NCBI RefSeq assembly: GCF_041956535.1
Contig: NW_027192196.1
Span: 1,100,752 to 1,164,751, forward strand
DNA length: 64,000 bases
From: Calcarisporiella thermophila CBS 279.70
Lineage: Eukaryota > Calcarisporiellomycota
Direction: 5' to 3'
Of the stretch, positions 43,501-53,946 are shown in pieces; the stretch's first letter is position 1; every line of letters begins with the position of its first letter. Below the pieces are notes generated by a model that was not told where the DNA came from, did no database searches, and saw only the letters and a program-made list of their open reading frames with translations. The position numbers were made by a program, and so were the translations under genes.

Positions 43501-45100
43501 CATCATTGCCTGATATAGGTAGAAGAAGGAGGCGAATTCCTGAAATAGGGCCACCACGAAGTTCGGCACATCCACCGTGATGAAGTTGGGACCGATGAGT
43601 TCTAATTGAGACCAGAGAAAGACGTTATCAAAGGAGGGAGGAGCGAGGGTGGGACGAGGTGGTATTTACCTTGACGCCAGCGCGCATCCTTATCTGTCAG
43701 CCCGTTTGCATGCTTCCACAGCTCGTCATTTGTTTGTCCTAGGTCGAAGGCATAAGGCTCGAAGCGCCCATTATTGTAAACATATCGGGTGCATTGGAAG
43801 TTGAAATATTTTCGGCCCTCTTCTGTGAATTCAATGGGACAGGTGGCGACAAACACGTGCCATCCTGTGGCGCGCTTCAGAACATCCTCGGCCCAGTGCA
43901 CCGCATCCAAAACCGCCGACTTTTCGTCGAGCAGGATGGTTGCTTTTTGTTCGCGTTCAATTTGAACGACGTTGCCCTCGGTGGGTGGGCATGCAATGCG
44001 GAAAAAGTTGCGGATGCGTTTTCGTGCGATGGTGACCGTTCCAAGCCAAATAGCGGCGGCATAGAACACTGCAATGAAGACGCCAGACGCGATATCCCAG
44101 TTAGTTTCGAAGAGGCCCAGCGCGGTGCCAGTGACCGAGCCATAATAATCTGCCGAGAGCACCGACAGGTAGACAAACCAGCCGACGGAAATCAGGCACA
44201 CCGTTCCTAAGAATAGCACGCTGCATCAATACAATTGCCCCAATGCACTTCTAGCCATTGCAAAAATAACAAACCGAAGACAAAGGTGCCGAAATAGTCG
44301 TTTCGATATCCTTTGATGGTCATGGTCTCTACCTCATCCTCGTCTGAGGACTTTGTAGAATCGTCTCCGTCTCCCACCTTTTTATCTCCGGCCTTTTCAT
44401 TAACGCTGCCCTCATCCGCTCCTCCGTTGCTCAGTGGCTTCACTCCACGTTCCCTGAAGCGCTTGTACAGGTTCCATAGCACGAACAACAAGACTTCCGC
44501 GCCAAGGACGGTGAAAGGTACGAGCCACTGAGGCTGTGTGAAATCCGGCCGGGGGGTTGGCGGGACAGGGCAAAACGCTTTGCCCGCCCACATCATTTGT
44601 GCACCTTCGCGGGTTTCCCATTTCCTCACCCCCTGCAAGTTCATTACTCTGGCACATTCGCCCTCAATTTGGGCTGTGCCATTCTTGGGATCGAACTCGG
44701 TGAAGCTCACCTTCACTGATCCGGTTGCGCAGGGGACCAGATTGGTGGTTGCATCGCGGAAGCCGCACAAGCAGACATTCTCAATACCAGCGCAAGAAGC
44801 GCGGCATTCATTCGTGCCATCGTTGCACACCTGCGTACCTGGAGGGCATGTGGGCCTCACGCTGGCCGGACATAGGTCTCTAGAGGTAACGCAGAGAATG
44901 GGGCAGGTGACATTTTCACGGGAGAGTAGCGGGCAGCCCTCGTTCACTAGACAGTTTAGCCAGAGACTGCGTTAGTGCCAATGCAATAGACTGAAATAGA
45001 GTTTAGTGTCTCATAGGGTACCGGTAGTGAATATCGGCATCGCCGTCGCTAATGTAGCGAAGAGCGCCAGTAGAAGTAGAACTTGCAAGCGTCTATTCAT
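40545..45100 (-). CDS. P5-like P-type cation ATPase with Cys-rich N-terminal region, 6 exons, about 1398 aa
   Basis: Exons: 45100-45022, 44946-44275, 44206-43670, 43601-42866, 42786-40732, 40662-40545. Signal peptide (MNRRLQVLLLLALFATLATA), then about 170 luminal residues rich in Cys (CPPGTQVCNDGTNECRASC and VCLCGF), then a membrane helix (PQWLVPFTVLGAEVLLFVLW), an acidic Ser/Asp/Glu linker and further helices. The pump core follows: A-domain VVVDESSLTGEPLP, P-domain FCFDKTGTLTKEGLEF with the phosphorylated Asp near 727, MITGDNALTGIYIAK, and CGDGGNDAGALRASHAGIALSEAEASI. The last two and the DKTGTLTxxGL form are typical of P5 ATPases (Spf1/Ypk9/ATP13A). The membrane motif before the P-domain reads SPLLPAGL rather than PPALP or PPELP, and the A-domain has TGEP instead of TGES. 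A divergent P5 member; transported substrate unknown. Confidence 0.86.
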
Positions 45101-46514
45101 GTTTACAAATTCTCATATAGTGGGACATACACCCTGTATGAACACTTGGGATGAAGCAGTACAAAAGAATATGGAGAGAAGGGAGAATGATTGGAGTTGC
45201 AACTGAGAAGCACAGAGAAACTCGATGGGTAATTATGAGGAGATGATGGCCGTCATGCACATCGACTGATGAAGACGAACCGAAAAGGAAAAGTGGGAAA
45301 GAAACAGAGAGAGCAGAAACCGTCTATTTTGTAAACATTCAGTTGCGTCTCATTTCCCTAAAGGAGCCTACGGGCAAACTCCTACCTCACCTTCCTGTTA
45401 AATTCCCCGCATTCAGGCCCGACCAATCACCGCCTGGGAGACGGATCGGTATCCGAGAATGCTTGAAAAAATTTAGCAGGATTCGATAAGCTTTAAGCAC
45501 CATCACAAGGGGCCGAGTGCCTATAGGCCACCGCGACAGCCCTTGTCAGACTCGCGGCCTCATGTCTCAAGTCAGTGCTTCCAGCCCCTCCCCCCTACTG
45601 GCGCCAGGAGCGCGCGATAGATCGATCGGTCTGAAGCAACGAAAAATGCCGGCAGAGACCATGACGTAGCGCCTGGTTGTGCTTGAAATTGCCTGAGTTT
45701 GTCAAATGGCAAAAACGGATTCCACACCCGCTATCTGTGTCATGTTTTGGTCTTCCACACGAATAAACGCAAAGGCTTTGGGTGCAGTAACCTTGTCGTG
45801 TGCCCCTACTCGCATTAAATTGGAGCGAGGTTAGTGCCCTTCCTTTTTCTAATAAGTCGGAGGCTTGGGTTGAGTTGGCACCTAGGGTTCCGATCACAAT
45901 TGAGTTGTAGATGGATGAATGATAAGGAATGACGTCAGTGCCCGTCTCACATCCAATGTCGGTCAAAGTGACTAGCTACTTAGGGATAAAATGGAGGTGC
46001 GCCTCACAGTTTTATTCGCCTTATCTTCTTAAGAGAAAACGTCCTGAGCCACTTTGGGCGTTACATATTGCATTTTCACACGCGGAAACGCGGAACCTAA
46101 AAGAAAGAACGCACGTTTAATTGCCATTAAGCTCATGTCCCCTGAGTTACTCTGAGGTAGCTTAACCCTAATTAGCATGTCTCATTCTGGGCACAAATCT
46201 TGGAAGTCAGGCCTGAGCGGAAGCGACCACTGAGTGTTCTCGAGGGCAAAGGGTATTCAAGACTGCACCCAAGATCTATTAGCTAGGCCCTACATGCATA
46301 AACTGGCAATACGCGCTATAGTGATCAGCTCCTAAATCATGTCTATGGCTTCTTTGAAACAGTCCACATGATCATGTTGTGTGAGTAATCAAAGCGAAAA
46401 CATTTATTTCGTATCGACTATCTTATTTACGCTAACTCACTTCTATACAAAAAGAAAACATATAACCAAAAGGAGAATTGATGCTATGTACGTCTCTTGT
46501 CCCCGAGGCCGGGC
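45101..46514. promoter_or_regulatory. 1.4-kb region upstream of the P5-like ATPase
   Basis: Both flanking genes are on the minus strand. The stretch is less AT-rich than most intergenic DNA here. A CCAAT box occurs at 45423-45427. Frames at 45595-45966 (minus) and 45929-46120 (plus) are open but show no family character. No repeat or RNA gene was recognised. Confidence 0.4.
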
Positions 46515-47472
46515 TTAGAGCTTGGACTGCGTGTCAATCGGGAATAACTCCTCGTCTTCTTCCTCAACTCTTAGCGAGGGAAACCTAGAACAAAATAGAA
46601 ATAGCGTGAGCATTGTATCATTCGCGTTGGCTCATTGATTATCCGTACTTTTTGGGCAGCATGCGAGGGGGCTCCTTATCCCTAACACAGCGATAGGAGG
46701 AGAATTCCTGAATACCCCATCGCTCCCGTAGGTAGTCTTCTTCAATCCATGCAACGCCATTCAAGCCCTCTCTTTTCCTATCACGCGTCATTAGCCAGGC
46801 CGCGTCGGCCATGATATCAGGAGAGCGCATCAGCTCCCTACCGATTCCCGCCAAAGCCTCCGTCGCAGCCGATTCAATGGCTGTCGCAGGCCATAAGCCA
46901 CAAATGACTTTGTCCTCCGGAATTTCAAGTGCTAGGCCTTGGAGAAGCACCGTCATGGCTACTTTGGACATGGCGTAGGGTACTTTGCCTCGGAAGAAGC
47001 GAGAATAGATGGGTGCTGAGAGAACAATGAACCGAGATGGATTGTTGATTCGAAGCCAATGCTGAACGGCGATATAACAGCCACGTGCATTGATGGAATG
47101 CAGCAAGTCATACTTCTTGAGGGGCGTTTCATGAACTGGCCCCCATGTAATTGCACCCGAATTGTATATCACGGCAGTTACCTTGTGATCAGGTAAATGT
47201 TTTTGGGTCTCCTCGAACACTCGAGAAATGTCTTGTTCATTGCGTACATCGCACTTCATCGGAATCGCTTTGCCACCTTTCTCCTTAATGAGCTGCACTA
47301 CTGAATGAATGGTTCCACCGCGGAGTGTATTTCTCACATTTTCCTTCTCCACTTCAGTCTTAGATGAAACAACCACTGCGTAACCTTCGCGAGCAAACTT
47401 GAAGGCCATTGCAGCGCCAATTCCACGCGAAGCGCCGAATATGATGGCTACCTCCTTCATTTTGTTACCCAT
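46515..47472 (-). CDS. Short-chain dehydrogenase/reductase (HSDL2-like N-domain), 2 exons, about 297 aa
   Basis: NAD(P)-dependent oxidoreductase with a Rossmann fold. Exon 1 is 47472-46649 and exon 2 is 46584-46515. The cofactor loop is IIFGASRGIGAAMAF, with CDVRNEQDI and YNSGAI downstream. The catalytic region has IVLSAPIYSR (Ser) and VPYAMSKVAM (Tyr-x-x-x-Lys). GLWPATAIESAATEAL and PDIMADAAWLM match the HSDL2 / peroxisomal SDR subgroup. Exon 2 continues FPSLRVEEEDEELFPIDTQ and ends SKL, a peroxisomal PTS1. If exon 2 is overlooked the frame stops at 46639 and the targeting signal is lost. The splice (GTACGG..TTCTAG) is supported by phase and by the appearance of SKL. Substrate unknown; a peroxisomal lipid role is inference. 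Confidence 0.92.
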
Positions 47473-47884
47473 TTCAGTTCTAAGTTGGCATGGTAAAAGT
47501 AACTGAAATTCATATGAAAAATTGCCAAGCCTCTCTTCTTGACCTCCAAAGCATGTGAACTTTTATAAAAATATAATTTAATACAGGGAGTTCAACAATG
47601 GAGGAAACAAGTTAAGTATCATAGACCCCAAGTTTGAGGATATATCAAGTTGTTTCGAGCAAAAGACTTTTGAGAAGAGTGGATCGATTTATACGACAAT
47701 GAAACAAAATTTATTCATTCAAGCATTTTCTATACTATCCGTATATCTACTCTCTACGTTTATACCTTTCATAAGTTTTTGACATAAGCAATACACGAAT
47801 TAACTTCGATAGCATGTATATGCGCATACACCATCACCATGAAATTGAAAAAGTTCTCATTTAAATTTATCAACTCGAGCCCAT
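47473..47884. other. Intergenic
   Basis: Promoter side of the SDR gene and 3' flank of the small secreted protein gene. AT-rich; nothing else visible. Confidence 0.5.
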
Positions 47885-48211
47885 TCAACTATAGGAACTA
47901 CTACACGCCCACGAGACAAGACAGTCCATGACGGGTAGCGCTTGGGCTTGTTTCATTGCATCTCTACAAAACGCTCGACACGCTTTGTCATATATCTTCA
48001 TCATTTCACAGCAACCGATTTGGCTGGGAGATGCACATAAATTTCCATGGAATCCTGCTGTCACCAAACAATCGCCACAGCTACCGCCAACGTTTTTGGC
48101 AGCCGTAAGAAAGTTTTCGCAGTGATTGGCTCCCACTAAATACATAAGATTAAAGGAGCCTATGCCAAGAAGTAAACCTATCCAAGCATAGAGCCTGTTT
48201 GGAAACCGCAT
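47885..48211 (-). CDS. Small secreted Cys-rich protein, 108 aa
   Basis: Single-exon frame with an N-terminal hydrophobic segment (LYAWIGLLLGIGSFNLMYLV), probably a signal peptide. A mature part of about 80 residues contains ten cysteines, including a CC pair (QIGCCEMMKIYDKACRAFC) and a C-terminal CLVSWAC. The even number of Cys suggests five disulphides. I do not recognise the family. The coding status rests on the signal peptide plus regular Cys spacing. A TATA-like stretch (CTATAAATAG read on minus) lies at about 48285-48276, roughly 65 bp upstream of the ATG. Function unknown; effector or cell-surface roles are only possibilities. Confidence 0.65.
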   Translation of the reverse strand: MRFPNRLYAWIGLLLGIGSFNLMYLVGANHCENFLTAAKNVGGSCGDCLVTAGFHGNLCASPSQIGCCEMMKIYDKACRAFCRDAMKQAQALPVMDCLVSWACSSSYS

Positions 48212-49580
48212 TTTAAAGTGATTGAAGAATAAATAAATGTGTATATTGGAAACCCTTTAATGAATAGCCTTCGCTATTTATAGTGGCAAAATTGTCTCGA
48301 TCATGTATTGCATTTCCTCAACGAAAACTATGTTCTGCTTATTTTCCAAGATATTTAACCGATTGCTAGCAAGTCCAATATATTTATTTGGCGAGTTTTA
48401 TATATTTGCCGGCATGGACACGCTGAATTTCTTAAAATGCCAATGAAAATAAACCCATGTTTAAAAGTAAGTTGCGGCATGCATTTGTATATCTAATTCA
48501 GCTCGTTTAGATGGTTGTAAAGAATTCCAGATTTATTAAATTACCCTTGTTTAGTTGTAGATAGGATTTAAATGTTCTGGGCAAAGCTTTGAAATCATAG
48601 ATCCCGATTTTCCGTGTAGCTTATTCCAATACAGCAAGTAGACCTGACAAATGGGAGTAGACGTGAAGTAGATAGTTCAAAATATATACAATGTTTTGTT
48701 CCGAAAACACTATGAGAAATAGGCTTTAGCCAGAGAATCACACTTTATAAACCCTTGTCTTTTTTCTCACGATGATTACTGAATAATCTCTCTGACCTTT
48801 AAGGTGGAATCTGAAATTGGTCATCGTTTCACTATAGTTGTCTAATATGTTAATATGAGTAGTTTTCAATTGTTATTTCCACCTTTCCAAATGCTCTTTA
48901 TACCGACCCTTTGTCAGTGAGTCGATTTGCCACTTTGCTAATGAATCTATAACTGAAAATATATTATAGCAAATTAAATGTCAAAATTCTATATCACCCA
49001 CAAAATCCTGAAACTGTCAAATTAGCCGCATATTCTGGCGTGACATATTTATATTGGAGGACGTCAATTGAATATCATCGGCAATTTAAGAGAAAATATG
49101 TATAATAGTGTTGAGGAGTCTATTGCCAACAAAAGAAAACTCCAAACACTACCTCTCCCAGTGCTCCTCTCTCGAGCACTCATAAAACATCTCCTATAGA
49201 GAACAGGCTTAGCTGAGGCTTGGAGATCGCAAGGATCAATCGAAATCTTTCAAAGAGCTATATCCATAGCCTTACCGCATAATTAAAAAGGGAATTTCGC
49301 ATGATTAGAGCCTTAAAATTCGGGTGAGCCTCTTTGATGCATGAGAAGGAGTTATTTTCACTTAATTAATCTGAGTGTTCTAAAATTCTTCGTTTCACTA
49401 AGGCTATGAACAAGATAATTTAAATTCCCATGGAAAGGTAAAAGCTAGCTATACTAAAATAGAGAATTCCCACCCCACAGCCGCTTTCGGGGGTTTTTTT
49501 GCTGCGCACTGAGCAAGCTATAAAAACGAGCCAGGATACTAGGTGAGTCAAAATTCAAAATCGAAAGATACAGGAGCAAC
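48212..49580. other. 1.4-kb intergenic region between divergent small secreted protein genes
   Basis: AT-rich. Near 49514 a TATAAAAA box precedes the plus-strand 62-aa gene. No other gene found. Confidence 0.5.
49515..49524 (+). promoter_or_regulatory. TATA box of the 62-aa secreted peptide gene
   Basis: CTATAAAAAC lies about 60 bp upstream of the ATG at 49581, a normal spacing for a TATA-driven fungal gene with a short leader. Confidence 0.5.
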
Positions 49581-49769
49581 ATGCTTAAGCTGAATTTCAT
49601 TCACGTCTCTATTGTTCTGATCATCTTCATCCAATGCATATCTAATGCTGGAGCATGCCAGTCATATCTGGATTGTCGTGGGCTCAGTTGCCCCGGTGGC
49701 TACCCTGATTGTATAAATGGGGCCTGCAAATGTTGCCGAGATGAACCTTCAGGAAAGCGGTGCTGGTGA
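49581..49769 (+). CDS. Small secreted peptide with 8 Cys (defensin/knottin-like), 62 aa
   Basis: Signal peptide of about 25 residues (hydrophobic core VSIVLIIFIQCI, then SNAGA). The mature peptide of about 37 residues has eight cysteines in the pattern C-x5-C-x3-C-x6-C-x4-C-x-C-C-x7-C. It includes CPGGYPDC and a near-C-terminal CKCC. Four disulphides in such a short chain indicate a knottin- or defensin-like fold. The spacing partly recalls Cys-stabilised alpha-beta peptides, but I cannot assign a family. It is too short to be scored by most gene finders. A TATA box and a clean ATG support expression. A role (antimicrobial, effector, signalling) cannot be told from sequence. Confidence 0.65.
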   Translation: MLKLNFIHVSIVLIIFIQCISNAGACQSYLDCRGLSCPGGYPDCINGACKCCRDEPSGKRCW

Positions 49770-51308
49770 TATTGGTAAATAATCGGTTACTGGGCTGCTC
49801 CATGACGTATGTAAACATGAACGTATGAAATGTTTCCCAAAAAAAGTCCATCCAGTATTTTATCCAAATATTATTTATATACATTGGCTCTTCAATATAT
49901 AGCACTTTATAAGAATAATGCCTATTATTATTTGGTTATTCAAATAAAAGATATCCTTGAATTCCGAAAGTCACCACAAAGGTTAGATAATTCATTTTAC
50001 TGCTGAAAAGTGTTCCTCGTAGACAAATTTCATGCAATATGGCAAGCCCCAGAAATCAATTAGATAACGAGACAAGGACTGTGCAAATATAGATACTGTA
50101 TGTAGTGCAAAGAATGTATTAAACTACAGCTAGTATAGATAGCCACATCGCATCTAATTTTCATTATCCTTGGTATTTTTATCAACTAATTAATTAACGT
50201 GTTCGTTCCGATATAAAACTATATTGAACTCACCTTAATTACTTGATTTTCACCATGCTTGCCCGACTAAGTTCAACACCCTAACGTGTGTTTAGAATGG
50301 AGAGAATGATTTCAAGCTTTTTTTCAAGATCATGATTTATTATCACGATGAACCCAGGATTTTCCCCAGATTAGCTTTTGTATTAGATCTCTGAATATAC
50401 GCTCTATCAACACGTATGAATTAAATGGCCAATAAAAGATCAAAGAAAAAGCAAATTGAATCCAGAAATCATATACGTCAATGCAATAAATAAATTGTCA
50501 AGTAATATTTTCACAAAAAATACAAGCAGATTTAGCAAATTTAACAACCGTGATATACTCATTTCATCAGTTCAATTACTATCGAAAAGAACAATTGTGT
50601 GTGCATTGGTGTTATGTTCGTCTTTAGATACTAAACATAGTGAAGGATCATATATATTTATAACTCCTTAAGCGGATCGTTTTAGAGTGTGCGGAACAAA
50701 AGTACATTGTTAATTTTAGCGCATTCAAAGGCCTATTTGGCAAATACTTAGATTAAGACGGATACTATCTTACAATCCCATTAGTCCGTTGTATATTGAT
50801 AGCCAGGTAAAAGCTTGCAGATTGAACCGTCCAATTAGTTATGCGCATCGGATGTTATTTATAGTATTAACGCTAAGCGATTGGATTTAGCTAAGGTCTA
50901 ATAATAGGCATAAGTAAACATGATGAAATTGAGGATCCAGCTAAATATATTTCTAAATTCCAGAACATGATGTAGAGAACAATCAACATTACTTTATTTT
51001 TTATATACCTGATTTAACTAATAATCCCATAGGCTGAATACTTGAGTGGTTGCTGCTTTTGAAAGAGCTCGAGTAGGTGTTTCTGACCCCCAATCAAACG
51101 CCCTGTAAAAAAGGGTGAGTTTTTAACTTGTAAATATATTTACCGTGGAACTAAGGAGGGGATTTAAACTCTAAATTTTTTCTTGCTATTTGATCACCCT
51201 AGCGTCTCCCTTTGGAACCTTTATAAAGAGGGAGAATTTTGGAAAAAATATTCCATCGAATTTCCACTCTTTCAGCTAAGCCGTATATAGCCATATAGTT
51301 TTCGACTC
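49770..51308. other. 1.5-kb intergenic region
   Basis: Strongly AT-rich with frequent stops in all frames. I see no gene, RNA or repeat. The end near 51221 has TATAAAGAGG upstream of the next start. Confidence 0.5.
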
Positions 51309-53314
51309 ATGGCTCGTATTTTTATATTTTTCCTTTTTGCCTTGATTGGGGGTGCATTGGCAGAAGATAAGCAAGGAGGTAATTGTTGAAGCAACATTAT
51401 ATTTATTTGTAGACAAAACATCTCAACTCTTACCTTTCCAATCGTATAGAAAATATTCAGGTGGTTGAAGATCAAATTTTAATTCCAGTATCAGGAGGTG
51501 CTTTTTCGATGAGTGCCAGTAATTTGTCAATAAAGACCACTGACCAAGGTCAAGAGATAATCGTATCCGCTCCCGCAGTGGAAGACCTTGGCAAAGCAGG
51601 CCCGATAACGGTGCGTGGAAGAGAAGCGCAATGGTCTTTTCCGTCTAAGAACTGGACCATACGAGCCACCAGCGAAGACGGGCGACTTGTTATCAATGTG
51701 CAAGGCACGCATGACACTTTACTCACCTGGCCAACCACGGGAGTCGACCAGAATACGTCAACCATGCAAATTCCACGTGGCTCTGGTTTGTCCATCCCCG
51801 TACGGGATCCATTTTGGAATTCGAACTATGAGCAAGGTGGTTTGAACAGCACCGATACATTCGATTTGACAGGCGGAGGTGGTTTTGAGATGCCCTTCTG
51901 GGGATATACCATTGGTAGTCGCGGTGTAAGTTACATTGTGCCTACCGACATTGGAACAAAGGGCAGGACTGTCTCAGATGGCCAGCTTCGTCTCGTGCTC
52001 TCACATGAATTCAGCGATCGTGCAGAAACCCTCAACTACACTGTCATGTTTGCACTCACCGATGACTCGCCGCTGGCGGCTGGTTTGGACTACCGTCGTT
52101 ACCTGATATCACAGAACGCACTATACAAGTTGCAGCAAAAGATTGAAGCTAACCCTGAGGTTGGCAAGCTCATTGGTGCATTTCATGCCTATCTCTGGAA
52201 TCAGTCGCGGACTGATGAAGGCATTGCAAAGATTCGTCAGACTGGAATATCGCGAATGTGGGTAGGCTATGATGCCAGTCCTGAGCTAATGAACAGTAAG
52301 GCCGTGACTGTCGCTCAAGAAGCCGGATATCTTGTCGGCCCGTATGATTCTTGGGCCAACGCGCAAGATCCTGCCAAGTCGGATACTACTGCATCTATTT
52401 GGCCGGGGACTGTATACCCAGATGGCTGCATTATCAAATTCGATGGGAAAATAAGAGAGGGCTTTAAAAAACGTGGTTGCTATTTGAGCTCACAAGCATT
52501 GGCCCAAGATGAACCGACAAAGCATTATATTGCCGAGCGAATAAAGAACGTAACGGCCAACGGCGCCAAAAGTGTCTTCCTCGATGTGGATGCAGCTGGC
52601 GAACTCTGGGACGATTTCAGCCCCAAGCACCGTATGAACCAACTTCAGGATAGGCAAAATCGTATAGAACGAATGCGCAAATTATCAAAGAATTTTGTCG
52701 TTGGTTCCGAGACTGTGCACGGCTGGGCCAGTGAAGTTGTTGCTTTCAGTCATGGTTCTGCAACCGTTGTCGCAGGGGCATTCTGGAAAAAGCAAGGTGA
52801 AATATGGGGCAAGTATTATCCCCCGGCTGGGCCAGACTTTTTTTTCAAACCGGTGACACTACCTGAGTTCTTGCGCAAAGCCATGTTTGATCCCGTGTAT
52901 CGGGTGCCGCTCTACGAAGCCGTGTTGCATGATTCAGTCATTAATTTAGATCGCTGGGAAATCCCACTCTACAAGCTCAATGATCTGGTGACGACACGAG
53001 TCCTGCTTGCCATGCTCTACAATTCCCCCGTGATGCTAGCCCTCAACTACGGTGAATTGGATGCTCACGGTGCGCAGATCGCCGAGCTACAAAAATATTT
53101 CGAGCCTCTACACTCGGCAGCTGCCACCCAGCCGTTGACATCTTTCCGCTACGCAACCTCGGATAAACTGGTGCAAGAGACGGTCTTCGGTGATAATGAG
53201 CTAAAAGTCACCGCTAATTTCGGCAAGGAGATTCATCAAGGTTTACCTGGTGGTTGTGTCGAAGCTGTACTCAAAACGGATAATGAGCCGCGAAGAATTT
53301 GTCCAGCAGCATAG
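51309..53314 (+). CDS. Secreted glycoside-hydrolase-like protein, 2 exons, about 644 aa
   Basis: Exon 1 (51309-51378) encodes the signal peptide (MARIFIFFLFALIGGALA); exon 2 is 51450-53314. An N-terminal beta-sandwich (about residues 25-215: TVRGREAQWSF, LSIPVRDPFWNSNY, GGGGFEMPFWGY) is followed by a barrel-like catalytic region. Candidate acidic residues lie in SVFLDVDAAGELWDDFSP near residue 400 and in FVVGSETVHGWASE near residue 442, the arrangement seen in retaining alpha-glycosidases of the GH31/GH36/GH101-type barrels. HAYLWNQSRTDEGIAKIR and AMLYNSPVMLALNYGE are further conserved-looking blocks. I recall bacterial relatives of this type (GH101-like or DUF5696) but cannot place it in one family. 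Substrate unknown. The intron and codon use look native. Confidence 0.68.
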
Positions 53315-53946
53315 TTCGTTTTATTTTTATTTAGAGTACATCAATATTGATATTTAATTTCTGATGTGTTTATACTTTTAATGTGTCACAGAATTAGAAT
53401 AACTAGATTTCGTTTATCATTTCGAATATTATCATTAGATTGTTAAATTAAACAGTAAGGGAGAGAATAGACCAATATTTGATCATGAAATTTGCCTTGG
53501 TCGATATAATTAACAAAGTATTTAGATTAGTCAAAGATGTTAATAAAATGGAATCCAATTGGCAGCAGTTGTTTTTATTTTAATATAAATAATAGAACAA
53601 GACAATTTAAATTAAAACAAATCCTAGACTAGATCGAAGTAGCGTATTAAACAGTGGCAACAAAGGAAAGGCATTGGCAATCAATAAATTTTAGGACTCT
53701 TTTCTTTTGTAGAAAATATAAGTATATAAAGAGATAAGCTGATATGAAAAAAAAGAATGAAGGCTAGCTAAAAGAATGAAAAAGATTAATATCGAGTGCA
53801 CAAGGGGAAGGCGTATATTCTATTTGGCGCAATTGGCCTGAATAATATAACAGGAGACTCGAAGTTACTTGAAGAGTAAACATTCACTAAGACAGCACGC
53901 GTGTCAACGGGTAAGGGGCTTTAAGTCACAGAGGCAATCGAGGAGT
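53315..53946. other. Intergenic, convergent 3' ends
   Basis: AT-rich 3' flanks of the glycosidase-like gene and flotillin. No gene seen. Confidence 0.5.

Noticed and set aside
44207-44275. Frameshift between two halves of the P5-like ATPase
   Set aside because: A 69-nt intron (GTTTGT..CTTAG) joins FVFG to TVCLISVGW in frame, so no error is needed.
45595-46120. Open frames upstream of the P5-like ATPase as genes
   Set aside because: No family character, no plausible splice partners, and they overlap on opposite strands.
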